Part shown: in pieces, positions 1-12,900 of the stretch | Layout: the number at the start of each line of letters is the position of its first letter | Numbering within the stretch: position 1 is the first letter of the stretch | NCBI GenBank assembly: GCA_907163375.1 | Contig: CAJQUW010006385.1 | Span: forward strand, 124,001-188,000 | Length of the DNA stretch: 64,000 nucleotides | Direction: 5' to 3' | From: Prostheceraeus crozeri | Lineage: Eukaryota; Platyhelminthes; Polycladida; Euryleptidae | The notes under the pieces: generated by a model | Database searches by the model: none | What the model was told of the DNA's origin: nothing | The model's input: only the letters and a program-made list of their open reading frames with translations | Translations under genes and position numbers: made by a program

Positions 1-588
1 ATTACAAGATGGGGAACATGGATAACCGCCGCTATCTTTTATGCTGAACATTACAATGACGTAAAAAACATCATCCTCTCTTTGGATCCGGAGTCAGCGT
101 CGTCAATTAAAAAGACACAACAGCTACTTCAAAGCGATGATCTGGAATGTTCGCTTGCCTTCATTTCGGCATATTTTTCTTTTTTTCCATCGTCGATAAC
201 AAAACTCGAAAATCGAGAACTTCGTCTAGTGGATGCAATAACAATAATTGGCCATGTGAAATCCAAGATCGATAATGTACCACCGGAAAAAGGAGAAATA
301 TTACAAAGAAAATTTGAAAAAATAATTACGAGAAATCCTGATTTGGACGAATTGAAAACAATTGCTTCAGTTCTAAAAGATGGTAGTCGCCAAACAGTAG
401 GCCTAGATGGATTCTCGCCAATGGATGTTGTTAGTATGACATACTGCCCAACTACAAGTGTAGATGTTGAGAGATCATTCTCCGTCTACAAAAATATATT
501 GTCCGACCAGCGCCAGTCATTTACTGAAGATAATCTTTCAAAAGTCGTGATTTCACACTGTTTCTATACTAATGATAACTGTCTCTAG
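1..588 (+). CDS. hAT-family transposase, C-terminal part (runs in from left edge)
   Basis: The frame is open from base 1 to the stop at 586-588, so the gene starts outside the window. The first residues read TRWGTW followed by an A-x3-YAE-x2-YNDVK stretch, typical of the late catalytic region of hAT (hobo/Ac/Tam3) transposases. The last ~60 residues hold the hAT dimerisation signature: CPTTSVDVERSFS, then the L-x3-R-x3-T-x-NL pattern. hAT transposases cut and paste DNA in the nucleus through an RNase H-like core, and the C-terminal segment drives dimerisation. No stop or frameshift is seen in this part. The terminal repeat of the transposon was not identified downstream. A domesticated ZBED-like host gene is the alternative, but nothing here favours it. 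Confidence 0.85.
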   Translation: MTRWGTWITAAIFYAEHYNDVKNIILSLDPESASSIKKTQQLLQSDDLECSLAFISAYFSFFPSSITKLENRELRLVDAITIIGHVKSKIDNVPPEKGEILQRKFEKIITRNPDLDELKTIASVLKDGSRQTVGLDGFSPMDVVSMTYCPTTSVDVERSFSVYKNILSDQRQSFTEDNLSKVVISHCFYTNDNCL

Positions 589-1432
589 TATGGATATACT
601 ACTAGAGAACAATGATTCAGTGTTACCTTTTTTGTTGTTTTGAATCACCTTTTTTAGGAAATATAGTATCCTTATTATATCCTAATTAAGCAAATATTTC
701 AACCTAAAATTCCGCCCCTTACTTATCATTGACCTTCATACCCAAAACATACTATTGTATGATATCATATAGGCCTAATAGTATACGTACGAATAATACG
801 TTTATTCAACATTGAAACAGTACCGGTAACTGTCGAATGGCGTTTGAAATGATAAGTCACACAGTAATTTTTCCCTTTTGGCAATGATTACAAACTTCCC
901 ATGCATACCTGTAATGTGTGAGTGGAAATGATTGAAGTTTCGTACAGAAATACATATGATCAAAACTCATATAAAAAGAATTACTAGATTGATAAATGAA
1001 CAATGGACGACAAGTTGATGTAAAACGACGAATGTGAGTACATAAAACAATAGAATGTACCTTTATCATAACGTACCCGGTACAAGAAAACACTAGCATC
1101 ACCTCAAGTGAAGCACATCTTGCATAAATTACCGACGGAAAGATTTTAAGGAGTGATCGAAAGAATTATAGCAATGTGATTGTAATCCGAATGTCTGTGA
1201 GCTACACTTCTTCGTAGAGTTCATGAACTAATACAATTTCTGAGATTCTTCTTCCCTCTGTTCATCGGAGTCAGGCACATTCTCCGTTTGATTTAATTGT
1301 GACACTCGTTCTTTCGACGCTTTTCGATCACACGTGACACCACTTGATCATAATTTCCGGCCAGGTTTGCACATACTCGTATGAGTGAATATAAAGCAAC
1401 AAATTATTTCACAACATCTGGGATATTGGTCT
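589..1432. other. spacer, no gene recognised
   Basis: AT-rich DNA after the hAT stop codon. It may hold the 3' untranslated and terminal part of that transposon. The open frames here show no family motif, and no repeat or RNA gene was recognised. Confidence 0.5.
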
Positions 1433-1825
1433 TACCCGGGACGAACACACCAGATGCTTTTGTTAAATATTTGGCAAATACTTGACAATATTTTACTAAA
1501 CTTCTACTAAAATTTTATCAAATATTTATCTAACATAGCTGATGATTTGCCAATTTTTAGCAAATAGCAAATTATTTGGTAAAATTCTAATAAAATGTCT
1601 CAAATTTCTCTCTGATATTATCTTACACAACTCTTACGTGAATTCCCAACAAAAAACATTCTAAAACTGTTCAGAAAATGTCGTGAATTTGCTATAAAAA
1701 CATTCCAAAAAATGTTATATGTTCAAATGACAATACATGAGAATATTATGAAAATGTTATCTTAAAAAACATTTTTAGAATGTTTTCTAGACATTGCCCC
1801 AATATTTTGCCACAACATATATCGT

Positions 1826-2035
1826 AGATGAACTGTAGTTTTATCAATAAAATGTGAGCATCCTGCGAATCCACTTGATGAGTCAAGATGAAACTAAGTT
1901 TAACGATGTGTAAATATATTGCATTATAATTATAACATGTATAATTTACACATCATAAAACTTGTGGGTTTGATCTTGACGCATAAAGTGGGTTCGCAGA
2001 CCGCTCACATTCTATTGATAAAATTACAGTTACCC
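1826..2035. repeat. imperfect palindrome
   Basis: Two arms of ~85-95 bp face each other. The outer part pairs 'gtagttttatcaataaaatgt' sequence with 'attctattgataaaattac', and the inner part pairs 'gatgtgtaaat' with 'atttacacatc'. It could fold into a long hairpin and looks like a small fold-back element inside the larger transposon. Confidence 0.6.
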
Positions 2036-2088
2036 TACGCCGTAGCAAAACATTGATGAAATTTACCGTTGATATTAATTGAATATAT

Positions 2089-2435
2089 TGTTGATCGAAG
2101 TCATCCTGCTGCGAAATGCTCCAAGGATTAACAGCAGAAAAACTCAATGCTGCTAAAGCCAAAACATTCGGAGGCAGTGACAAGAATAGCCCTACATATT
2201 TATACATTATAACTGTTGATCGAAGTCATCCTGCTACGAAATGCTCCAAGGATTAACAGCAGAAAACTCACTGCTGCTAAAACCAAAACATTCGGAGGCA
2301 GTGACAAGAATAGCCCTACATATTTATACATTATAACTGTTGATTGCTGTCATCATGCTACGAAATGCTCCAAGGATTAACAGCAGAAAAACTCACTGCT
2401 GCTAAAACCAAAACATTCGGAGGCAGTGGCAAAGA
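2089..2435. repeat. 125-bp tandem repeat, about 2.8 copies
   Basis: Copies start at 2089, 2214 and 2339 with 'tgttgat', giving a period of 125 bp twice. Each carries the same core (gaaatgctccaaggattaac ... aacattcggaggcagtg). Copies differ by scattered substitutions. It looks like a small internal satellite of the surrounding transposon. Confidence 0.85.
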
Positions 2436-3106
2436 ATCACATAATTTAAAGACTCACCTCATCAGCAGATGTCAGCCTACAGAACCGTCGTAATTGTTCC
2501 TCTACCATCAATTGTGCTGGTTTCGTCAGTTTCAATCAGTTCCCATTTATAATATCTATTTGATAGACAATGATTGCGGTCTGAAATGCACAATAGAGTT
2601 TTTGATGCAAAAAGTATTGAATGTGTTTGACGCACATAAGAGAAAGGAATAGGCCATACAAAATATAACATAATTGAAAAATAGTAAGATGACACAGGCT
2701 TTGATCGAGCTTCTATTATAAGAATCAATCAGGTGATATTTTTAACTATCTTAGCATCTTTTATCATCCCAATAGTTTACAACAGCACGAATTAATCCAT
2801 AACACATTTTCCCACGGTGGACAACATATGCCGGTTAAGCAGAAAATCCGATTTGATGTCAAATAATTTCCCCATTAACTGAAATCAGTAACAATAAGGT
2901 ACCCTCGAATGTCTTGCACAAATCCAAATTATACAGTGAAGCATTTGACCTATTTAGAAAACCACAAAAATTCGTATTTAAAAAAATATGCCAACCCTGC
3001 ATGTAGGCCTGACAACCGCCGGTTTAGATGTGTACGCAAGCTACATTATCGACAGTATCAATCAGCGAATTAAAAGAAGATTCAATCTTTTTCCATACGA
3101 CCAGCT

Positions 3107-3442
3107 GGTGCAGTGATAATAGTGTGGTCCCAAAGAAGCCCTGTGATCCTGATGTTTAGCACGACCACTTCACTTCAGTCATGTATCTTGGAAAGTTTCA
3201 ATGCCACATTGGTGGACTACTTTTTAGTATCCCTTTCTCTCTCAAGAATAGATTTTCAGTAGATTCAATGACGCATGGGACGACTGCTGTGCACATTGCT
3301 AAGCGGTGCGCGCTGTCATGGTGAAGATTGTCCATAGAATATGGATTCTCTCTCTATACTCGATGCTGATGAATTTCAGAGGAAGTTAACTTTCTTATGA
3401 TTTGATACGATTTGATGAGGGACCACACTATCATCATCGTAC
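3107..3442. mobile_element. small MITE with 9-bp target duplication (MULE-like)
   Basis: Inverted ends share TGAT(A/G)ATAGTGTGGTCCC. The 9-bp direct repeat CGACCAGCT lies on both sides (3098-3106 and 3443-3451). A 9-bp duplication is typical of Mutator-like elements, which is an inference from length only. The 336-bp interior has no ORF. It sits inside the 1435-4884 transposon, so it inserted later. Confidence 0.65.
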
Positions 3443-5083
3443 CGACCAGCTCCCGAATGAAACACCCACTGGAAGGCAGCCGCATACGCTGCGGATTCTA
3501 TTCGAGAATCCGGAGAACGCTTGCATTTTTTTAAGTGGAGGAAATTAATGTTTATTCACCAACCCTACTTTTGGGAAATATGCCTCATCATCAAGGATCG
3601 AAGTCTCCATCTCCTATCATGATGAATCACACGATTAATTCTTTAACTGAATGCACATTTTATTTGGTAATTGAAGGACATTATAATTTGAATGGTTGGC
3701 TTAGAATGTTTTTTCAAGTCATCTGTTTTTACACCTGATTTACAAATACGATTTATTTGCTGCTCACATGTCTGAATAATAGTGACGCACCATATACACT
3801 CCATCTGGACACTCGACGCTAATGATCTTAAACAAAGGATGACAACATGCATATTACAGTATCTTCAATGAATAGAGAAAACTGCGCCGTCAGTCTTCAC
3901 TTCGACGAGCGGAATCACACCCACACACTACATGAGGAATCCGTGAACTGACTGATAGACGTAGAGCGCGGCGAAGAAATGCTTTGCAATGTTCGAAGTC
4001 GGGAGGCTCGCCATCTTGAAGACATGATAATCCCTTCTCAGAATAGGTCAGAAATATAAATTAGATAATTGCCGAGGTTGGGATGCATTAGAATAAAGTA
4101 ATGCTTTAGAAATAATCATGAAAACTGATTACTCGTGCAACATGCTCGTGACACACTCGTGGAACATCGGGAAATTATAGCAACTCTCTGAGCGCCTTAT
4201 ACAGACTTCTAAATATAGCACCCAATATAGGATTCTCGTCACGGGAATTCCTATCGTTTCCTGAGAACGATTAGAGCAAGTTCGAAGCGATTGCTACAGT
4301 TCGATAGGATCTCAGAGTCGGTGAAATTTCACACGACTTAAACTGTTTCTTCGATTTAAGGCTCATATCATGACGTATCGAGTAGTTTTCACAAATATAA
4401 TACACAGGATTCATACAAGCAATATGGAAGTAAAACATACAATTTCGAACAGAAGATCTGATTGCTACATTCGTGCTGAAACTTATTTTCAAGCTCATTT
4501 GACCGCAAGCATCGAATCACAGGTCTTCAATGAGAGATATTAGTAAATCAATGCCTTTTGTGACAATTTCTCATCGATTCTTGTCAATCAAAAGTTTAAT
4601 GCTCCTGACAACACACTGCGTTTTGGATGGCATATCAGATCTTATCTGAAAACATGTATTTAATTAATGTTTTGTTCTGACATTTAGGATAATTTGACTA
4701 ATATTTCATAAATATTTAACAAAATTAAAAAGTTTTTTATAATTTTATTATTTTGCATAGAAACTGGTAGGCCTCTAACAAAATTAGCAAACATAGTAGG
4801 AATTTATCAAAATTTCTATTTTTCACAAAATTAGCAAACAGCTAGCAAGTTTCTAACAAAATTATTCGGTTTGCTCGTCCCGGGTAGATGCATAAAAATG
4901 TGAAGTCCGGGTTGCGGTATTCTATTCATTTCTACAATTGTGCTCTGCAAAGAAGATTGCAGTTCCCAGTGAAAAAGCCGAAGTCGGGCAGACTTTGGCA
5001 CCGAATTCCTGCCGACTTTGGCAGTGGGAAAGAGAGCGGAAGTCCAGCCAAAGTTAGCATGCCGACTTCCAGCCAAAAAAATG

Positions 5084-5131
5084 CCGCCAACATACTACTT
5101 GATTCTGTTTTATCAAGTAGTATGTTGACGG
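5084..5131. repeat. hairpin with 20-bp stem
   Basis: The arms at 5084-5103 and 5112-5131 match at 19 of 20 positions (AACATACTACTTGAT core) around an 8-base loop. It lies just right of a short GTCGGC/GCCGAC-rich patch (4975-5070). No gene is near enough to call it a terminator. Confidence 0.7.
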
Positions 5132-5191
5132 TTATCATTATTTAATCTCGGGATATAAAAACACCTTTTTTAACACGATCTAAATATTATA

Positions 5192-5368
5192 TTATAATGC
5201 CCACAAATCAGGATACTCATCATCCGGCAATTCTGACAAGAAGTGACTGTTTTTCCTCGCACAGACCCATATTCTTTGTCTTTTGATCCGCATAGGAAGA
5301 GGTAGCTGGATCAAGTGTCCTTCGTCATCTCGTGTGAATTTTCCAGGGAATCCACATCTTCCACAATC
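5192..5368 (-). CDS. possible terminal exon, unknown protein
   Basis: On the minus strand a good acceptor (polypyrimidine run then CAG) ends at 5369, followed by 58 codons to a stop. The translation begins DCGRCGFPGKFTRDDEG, with a Cys-x2-Cys pair, and goes on with a basic stretch and an acidic end (ELPDDEYPDLWAL). The composition is protein-like, unlike the AT-rich surroundings. No upstream exon could be tied to it. It may be the last exon of a transposon or host gene. I do not recognise the family. Confidence 0.3.
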   Translation of the reverse strand, partial: DCGRCGFPGKFTRDDEGHLIQLPLPMRIKRQRIWVCARKNSHFLSELPDDEYPDLWAL

Positions 5369-5369
5369 C

Positions 5370-6680
5370 TGTAAAAAATTATGACATAATGAAATATAAC
5401 ATATACCTACGGCACAGAAATTGTGGGTACCTATCAGATATAGAATTTGATGACTGGAGAAAAATAGACATAGATGTTTAAACCAAAGTTTCATGTCTTT
5501 CTCTGTAGATTTGTGTACTACAATCTGTATGCCACGTAGTGTAAACGCAACGAAAAACCTATCTATTGAAATAGTCGTAGCAGATAATTGAAGAAAATTG
5601 ATGTTTCAAATGATAAAAAACATCATTTCTGTGTATAAGCAATATTTATCAATATTTTTGTAACAATCAGTTCATCAATTGACAAATATAACAAGTTAAA
5701 TAAATATACAAATACTTCTTTGTCACCGCCCATAATCATAATAAAATTATCAGTGCTGCTCTAGTTTTAGATAGCAAATCATATTTTTATTCTATGAATG
5801 CAAGTTGCTAAGTAGTCAGGATCTTTATCGCCTACTATTGCATATTTCGGTGCAATACATTTTTTGACAACAAATAGAACTTACAAGATTGTGATATATT
5901 TCGCGCTTCTTTCTGAGTCACACACAATATAAATGCGATAACAATATAATGATGCCTACCAGCATGCTTTAGCCAATCCTATTGATATGTCAATTACATG
6001 AAAACAATGTCAATAACCACCAGACTTCAGGCCACATGGGAAAGGCTGTCATTTTTATCACGACACATTCAACTATGAAAAATTGAAGAGAACTTAAATT
6101 TTCAATTATTTTAAAAATGATCCATTGAAAATTTTGAATAGAGCTTGAAGTTTGAACTGATAATCAATTAATCATAACAACAGGTCCATAGATCTATACA
6201 TATTTTTTTAAATTGCGACTTTATGGTTCACAATTCAAGTAAATTTTGATCATTCACAATACATTTGTTGTTTTACAATTAATTATAATGATATAATGAT
6301 TAATAATTAGGCCTAATATGAGCTTATAATAAAATAATATATATAAAAATATGTAATAATTAATTAATGTATAATATAATGAGAATAATATGAAAAAGTT
6401 AAATACGCCTTAGCTTATGTATTCCTACACATTGATTGTAAAAAATTCTTCATTATGATTTCTCGGCATGCCTATTTTTGCTAACTTTCCATGCAGTAAA
6501 TTCATTGCCTGGAGGCTGGTTTTATAACGCTAACGGAGGCCTATCATACAAAAAGATGTGATATTTGACTAATCGACCTTTAAGACATCAAGGGAAGGCA
6601 AATGATCAATATTGATTATTAGTCCGGGAGCTACTGACATTTTCTTCCTAAATTCGCGCACAAAGGACTTAATAGCATGG
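5370..6680. other. AT-rich spacer
   Basis: Very AT-rich, especially 6180-6400. No ORF with a recognisable motif, no RNA gene and no clear terminal repeat was seen. Confidence 0.5.
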
Positions 6681-7285
6681 ATTTGTAAATCTTGAAACGC
6701 TGAATACAAAAATCAAATTCTTGAGTGTCACAGCCAGTCGCTTTCGATTAAAGGCAAGGTTAAAGGATTCCCATTGGAATCCAATTCTAAAATTCAAGAA
6801 ATATCTATGGTTTGCAGAAAAGAAACTATTTATCAGAATGCCATGAAATTTAAAACATGATTGAGTTCAGAACATCAACTTCGATATAAAAGTCGAAGTG
6901 AGTCACATGATTCAGCATTTTATGTCTGAGATACTCTACAAAATCAGTAAATTTCATGCCTTGATTAAATTTTGGTAATTTTCCTCATTTTGTAGAGTAT
7001 CTCAGACATAAAATGCTGAATCATGTGACTCACTTCGACTTTTATATCGAAGTTGATGTTCTGAACTCAATCATGTTTTAAATTTCATGGCATTCTGATA
7101 AATAGTTTCTTTTCTGCAAAAGAAAATGTACGAAAATTGCCAGGTATTTCACAAACCATAGATATTTCTTGAATTTTAGAATTGGATTCCAATGGGAATC
7201 CTTTAACCTTGCCTTTAATCGAAAGCGACTGGCTGTGACACTCAAGAATTTGATTTTTGTATTCAACGTTTCAAGATCTACAACT
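6681..7285. repeat. large palindrome 1 (arms ~265 and ~300 bp)
   Basis: The arms 6681-6944 and 6987-7285 are inverted copies around a 42-bp centre. The inner ends read GATACTCTACAAAAT and its complement, and the outer ends pair CTTGAAACGCTGAAT with ATTCAACGTTTCAAG. The right arm holds ~30 extra bases near 7120-7150. No coding signal. The ORFs on both strands here are mirror images of the same arm. Likely a fold-back (snap-back) element. Confidence 0.85.
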
Positions 7286-7470
7286 TTGTTATTATTGTTC
7301 CGTTCTTCCAAAAACATATGCATGCAAATCTCTATGAAATTCTGCTCAATGCCTTATGTCACAAAAGATAATTTCATGTGCATTCTTTTAAAACTGCATT
7401 ATTATGTTTCTCTATGATCTTGCTATCAATCATTCATTCGCAACAGATTGAGCCACAGCGCTTCAGAGAA

Positions 7471-7952
7471 TTTCGCTTCATTCTATCATTTTATTTACCA
7501 AATTGCAATTTTAAAGACAATGCCATCGGTGGTTTAGATATAAAAGCACACATGCTAAAATGAATCAGTTATCAAAAAGAAATTTTGTCCAATAGAAAGC
7601 TAAGAAGTTACAAACGCAAAAACAGTTATACAGACGCAATCTACTATTTAACAATTGAGACCTTTCAGTAGCGGCAATGAGTACAGATTAATGACCACAG
7701 ACCGAAGGAATAACACTCGCATCGCAGAATCTCTACTCATTGCCGCTGCTGACAGGTCTTAATTGTTAAATAGTAACACAATGTCAGTATCATTGTTTTT
7801 ACGTTTGTAACTTCATAGCTTTCTATTGGACAAAATTTCTTTTTGAAAAATGATTGATTTTGACATGTGGGCTTTTATACTAAAACCACTGATGAAGAAG
7901 ACATTGTCATTGAAATTGAAATTTGATAAATAAAATGATAGAATGAAGCGAA
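7471..7952. repeat. large palindrome 2 (arms ~220 bp)
   Basis: The arms 7471-7690 and 7728-7952 are inverted copies (shared blocks TTTCGCTTCATTCTATCATT, AGAAATTTTGTCCAATAGAA and GCGGCAATGAGTA) around a ~37-bp centre. Divergence between the arms is higher than in palindrome 1. The GCGGCAATGA motif near the centre recurs in the hairpin at 44116-44145. Confidence 0.8.
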
Positions 7953-8027
7953 GTGCTCATAACCATTCATTATTTGTTAATAAACATTTTTAGGAAACTG
8001 AGTGAGTGATGCTATCCACTTGAATAA

Positions 8028-8487
8028 TCTTATATATAAAATGCAAAACGCAGACAAACTCCTCCTAAACCATGAAACTTTACGCCAATATGATACCACC
8101 ATTTAATAGAACAAAAGATTTGTAGTTAAAACCGCCCGGTCTCATTTCCCTAAGTATCATAATTACAGAGAAAAGTAGACTTTTGTGTAAATTTTTACCG
8201 AAAAAATATTAATTACGCAAGTAACTACATTAAATTTACAAATGAACTCCTCATTTGCTTTAAAAAATTGCCTCGCTAGACATGCGTCTCATTGATTCTA
8301 ATGTTTCACGACGGATTCAGCAACAGCCAATCAGAACGCGATCTAAATGGTAAGACAGCCAATCAGTGTAGGCGAATGAGTTAATAAACTTGGTATGCAA
8401 GTTTATGTGCATACATACAATGTGCACTGTCTTAATTTAACATACTTATGCATATAAATCCTGGACGAAGTCCGGGGGCCTTACTAG
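8028..8487 (+). mobile_element. non-autonomous Helitron
   Basis: The 5' end starts TCTTATATATAAAATGC. The 3' end has a 7-bp-stem hairpin (CCTGGAC-GAA-GTCCGGG, 8460-8476) followed seven bases later by the terminal CTAG (8484-8487). The element sits exactly between an A (8027) and a T (8488), the Helitron target, and has no terminal inverted repeats or duplication. At 460 bp it has no Rep/helicase gene and would have moved in trans by rolling-circle replication. Confidence 0.85.
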
Positions 8488-9989
8488 TAATAAATGAAAA
8501 CTATCCGCGTTTATTGGCCACGCTTGCACTATTCAAGCATCAAGGAATGACAAATACAAATTGTATCTTTCACAGAAAGACGCATGCCTCAACAGAGAGA
8601 GCAAAACGTGGTCAAGGTACTTAGATAGCTTTCATTATTACGCTTAAGTTGACAGACCATCGTTAGATACGTACTGGGAAATGCTTCATTACATTTAAAT
8701 TCTACTTTTCTATGCGAGTGCGTATTGTTTGTCGCAATGAAATTGATTTCATAAATTTTTTTGAACGCAGCTGTTTTTAAAAAATTATATAATTTATTGA
8801 AAGTATTTATTGTCTATGTCTCAGCCGCACATTGTCTATCGCACATTGTCTTCTTTTGCATAGCAATTTGATATATCGTTTATTTAATTTCATTGTTGCT
8901 AATCTGAAATGCAATATTAAAACCGAATAATTGATTTATTATTATTATTATTGCTAGTTTCTCTTTCATCAAAGCAGAAGCCCCAACAATTCGCACAGCT
9001 AGGATATACCACTCCATGCGGCACACAGCTGCACGATTCGTATACGATTCAAACTTTTTGCGAGTCAGAATGTGTCACACACCAAAAGCAGTATCACACA
9101 TTGGTCCGCGTGAATTGAACATGAGGAAATAAGAGGGAGAGAACAAATACAGGTGAGCAAGTATGTGATGCGAGTGGCAAGGCCAAACACACGGGAAATC
9201 TTGACAAACAGACACAAAATACAGATTGCGCTCGCTCCGCAAAGGAGGTCATAGACAGCAACAGACATTACGTAATACTAATTGACTATACACTCAGACA
9301 ACGAAAACAAGAAAGAAATATAGGTAGACAACTAAATGAAGGAGGATAAAAAAAGACAAATGTTAAGCATGTACATGAGAAATAAACTATGCAAACACCA
9401 AACACAATAATACGGAAAATTAGATATTGTAGTTTCGAATGCTCCAAACAAGAATCATAAAATGATACAATTACTCAGTTTTAAGATAATGTCATCGTCA
9501 ATGACAGCTAGGAATAGAAATTTTCTAGAGATAGTCTTTACATCCAACCTAAAGAAGCACAGCTTCCCATTTGCACCATGCGAGAACGGAGTACATTCAA
9601 AAGATCACAAAATCATACATATCCAAGGGAAGCTATGTAATTATTAAATATCTCTATTACATTATCCAAATTTTCGTCGATAAACTGACAACCTGCTGAA
9701 AGGAGCAGTGTCGAACATCTCGCGATTTTATCAAATACGCAGACATTCAGGGCAATGATTTCATTGAATGTTGATCAAGTACGGAGTTTCATGATTTCAC
9801 TGTACATGCACTATATATTTCACATGTAAATATTTTCTATTTCTAAATTACACTGTTCCGTCCAACACTTTGGTTTCGTCATATCGAATAAAATACGAAG
9901 TTCACAAAGATTCAGACAGAATCCATGCATGAGAATTTAAATATGGAAGTTTTGTTTTTTGAATATCCATTAACCGCATCGCACTCTAT
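8488..9989. other. spacer, nothing recognised
   Basis: AT-rich DNA with a short ATT triplet run near 8938-8953. The open frames (the longest ~67 codons) have no family motif. No repeat ends were found. Confidence 0.45.
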
Positions 9990-9991
9990 TA

Positions 9992-12900
9992 CCCTGTGGT
10001 AAAGGCGACATCGAGCCAACGTCGGTCCATCGTCGGTCAGCAAATTTTGGTCGGCTGTTGGTTGGCTACTGGTCGGCCAAAAATATTGTGTTGGCTCATG
10101 GTTGGCAATGGTCGGTTTACTGTCGGCCAAAATTTTATGTGGGTGGATTGTAGTCGAATTTTAGTTGGCCAAGGTCGGCCGAAAATGCTGTGTTGGCACA
10201 TAGTCGGCCAATGTCGGCATATGGTCGGCCAATTATCTATGGTTGGATTGTGTCCGTATTTCAATTGACCGTGGTCGGACTAGAGTATTGTTGTCTTCCC
10301 AATGGCAAAATCTTAAGAGGGATATCGAACATTATCTGGAAATTCTTTCAGCATCAGAATTTTCTGCAGTGCTGAATCCTCGAATGTAGTTGTAGCGAAT
10401 CATGCATTGTAATGAAAAATACAACTGCGGTTTTATATGGGCTGAAGCTGGTTATCGAATGTAAAACCCATATTATGCTCATTGCGTATTTCCGATCTAA
10501 AAGCATGTTATTGATGATCTTTATTATTTTTAAATCATCGGTAGTGTGGCTACAATAAGAAATAGACTCACTTTGAAACAGTCAATAGACTACTATATAA
10601 ATGGACCTACGCGGTTTTACTTCAGTAGGCCTATGTTGTTGATTTCTGATTGATACAGTTGTATTCGCTAAATTACTTCACTAAAAATTTCTGAACTTTA
10701 GATAATGAATCAGAAAGCCGCTGAATCAAACAGATGCGTTAATATCAGCTCACTCAGTCTGTGAGATCTGATGTGACTGCGCTATCTTTCTATCACTGTA
10801 GAAAAATTCAGCGTCAATACAGTTGTGAAGATTCATTCATTTGTCAGAACAGTAGCGATCGATAATTCCCCGCCGCGTCCTTGCAACAAACCGTCTATGC
10901 CTGTGACTCATAGTGTGCGTGGTCTACCGTCTGGTGTTCCCTGCTTGTTTCATTGTCCTCGCCGTCAAGTGGAAGGCTGCGCAGTAGCTTGACTGCTCGT
11001 TCAGTCTCCTGCATGGTCTATCACAGCAAAGCGCACAACGAGCTCGGTGTTTTCATTGACAATTATTACCACTAAGCGTCGCCGTAGCAAAGGATATTTA
11101 AATACATATATGCGCCTTCTTTCTTCATCTATCGTCAGTTTCGTGATCGCACCTGTGCTTTTGTCGTTTACTTACTTCATCCATCACAGTACATGGAATG
11201 TTACTTACGAGACTACCTCACCGAACTGCAGCATTATTGACGTATCGAAGTGATTGAATAACTCTTTCAACGATACTGAATTATCATAATAACTCGAAAA
11301 TTATGAACGCTCGTGTGCAGTCAGTTATCACGTATATGAGAGATTTTCCACGCAAGGAAGCAATCAAATTCCCTCTCAATTTATTTATGCAACAGGATTT
11401 AAACCATGCATCTCATGTTATTGTGCATCAAACTACATAGAAAGGGTAAGTTTCAAATTGCGAGCTCAATTTTTACTTGCAAGTCAACATGTAGTCTGCA
11501 TGCAGCAACTTATGGGTTATCACCCCCACTTTTCAAATTTCTCTAAAACTTTTAAAATGAACCAATTGTCAAAAAACTTCGTCATGCCAACGTAGTTGGG
11601 TATATTTTCCACCCACAGAAAAAGATTTATGCAAATCGGACAAGTAGCCTACTTTTAAACTAGAGACGATAAAGTCAAATGTTCCAATATCAACATGCAG
11701 GTTGATCTGACTTCGTCTGTACGATGCATTTTGCATTAGTGTACTGTATGCACTGTTCTCTCTGTGTTTTCGTCTCATCCACTGCTGTTTTAAGTCTTCC
11801 CACGACCACTATCCGACCACACTTTTTTAAGTTAAATATTTAAGCGTGCGGAATGTGGCTCTGGTCATAATTGTTACTTCACGAATATCTCAAATCTAGT
11901 GCTATTGGCTCAGATGATGGGGTCAGAAGAAGTCAGATCAAGCTGTGACATCGCTACATTTCAAGTTATCTTCTTTCAATCAAAAAGTACTTGCGCAATT
12001 TGCATGAATTTTGGTATGCATGTAGAAAATATGCTCAACTAAGTTTACTGCAAGATTTGTGACGATTCATTCACTTTTGTTGATTTTACACACATTTCTA
12101 AACATGGGGGAGGTATCAATTATCAACATATTTTTTGAAGACTCAAATCAACAAATTTGAATGTTATTTGGATTCATGGATCATGATCACGTATAGACCT
12201 TCCGCATCTGCTCCTGATTATCTATATCTGCTCTTGTAATTTCGTAATTATGACTTTAAAATTTATGTTACTAATTAAGTATAGGCTTCATTCTTCTCAA
12301 TTACTTCATTTTTGAAACTGATTGACGTGCCTTTTAAATTGTGCAGTGTATTATCAGTGTAATCAATTAAGACTTACTTTTTATTACAGACCTAGATTCT
12401 GCTACGCAATTTAGAAAAATAATTTTGATGTTTTATGATAACTAGAAAGTTTATTTACATGTTAACTCACTGCTACTCTTTCATCTCAAAGAGTGCTTTT
12501 TGATCTGAAATTATTATTGGTATTTTACTTAGGTCTAGGTACAGCTGCTGCATGTTTACTGAGTCACCATGAATTACATGTACATCAAAATATGTCATCA
12601 CATAGGCGGTTGTCAAGTGGGTATTACATTTGCAGATTTCATCATTTTAATTAATAGATATATTAAAATGAAAGTATTGTTGAAATTTAACAAAATAAAG
12701 CAATAGTGAATTCATTTATCTATCTAGCCTACGTACTGCCTCCACAAGCAAAGTTGGAATTATTTACTTTTACTATTGACTAATATGATAATATAATATA
12801 TGATTAAATGCTTAATATGATTTAATATGTTTAAATTAACCCTTCAAGCCTTGTATTTGCAAACTGAATAGACTTGTAAGATATTCTTTGGCTATTCATT

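Larger units (their letters stand above)
1435..4884. mobile_element. non-coding DNA transposon, TA target duplication, CCCGGGACGA ends
   Basis: The left end reads CCCGGGACGAACACACC and the right end, reverse-complemented, CCCGGGACGAGCAAACC (15 of 17 match). A TA dinucleotide lies directly outside each end (1433-1434 and 4885-4886). Both ends carry AT-rich subterminal repeats built on 'gcaaat' and 'ttaacaaaat'. The 3.45-kb interior has no transposase ORF, so the element is non-autonomous. It contains a palindrome, a 125-bp tandem array and a smaller MITE. The superfamily is unclear: a 2-bp TA duplication fits Tc1/mariner-like or ISL2EU-like elements, but the tips alone do not decide it. Confidence 0.6.

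Noticed and set aside
1-588. The hAT gene at the left edge as the source of the two non-autonomous hATs (28204-29436, 36541-38480)
   Set aside because: Its own terminal repeats are not in view, and the two small elements have different tips, so no link can be shown.
10037-10268. ORFs on both strands over the left subterminal array of the 9992-14072 element
   Set aside because: Their repeated Trp/Pro/Thr or Val/Gly words are just the GTCGGCCA repeat read in frame.
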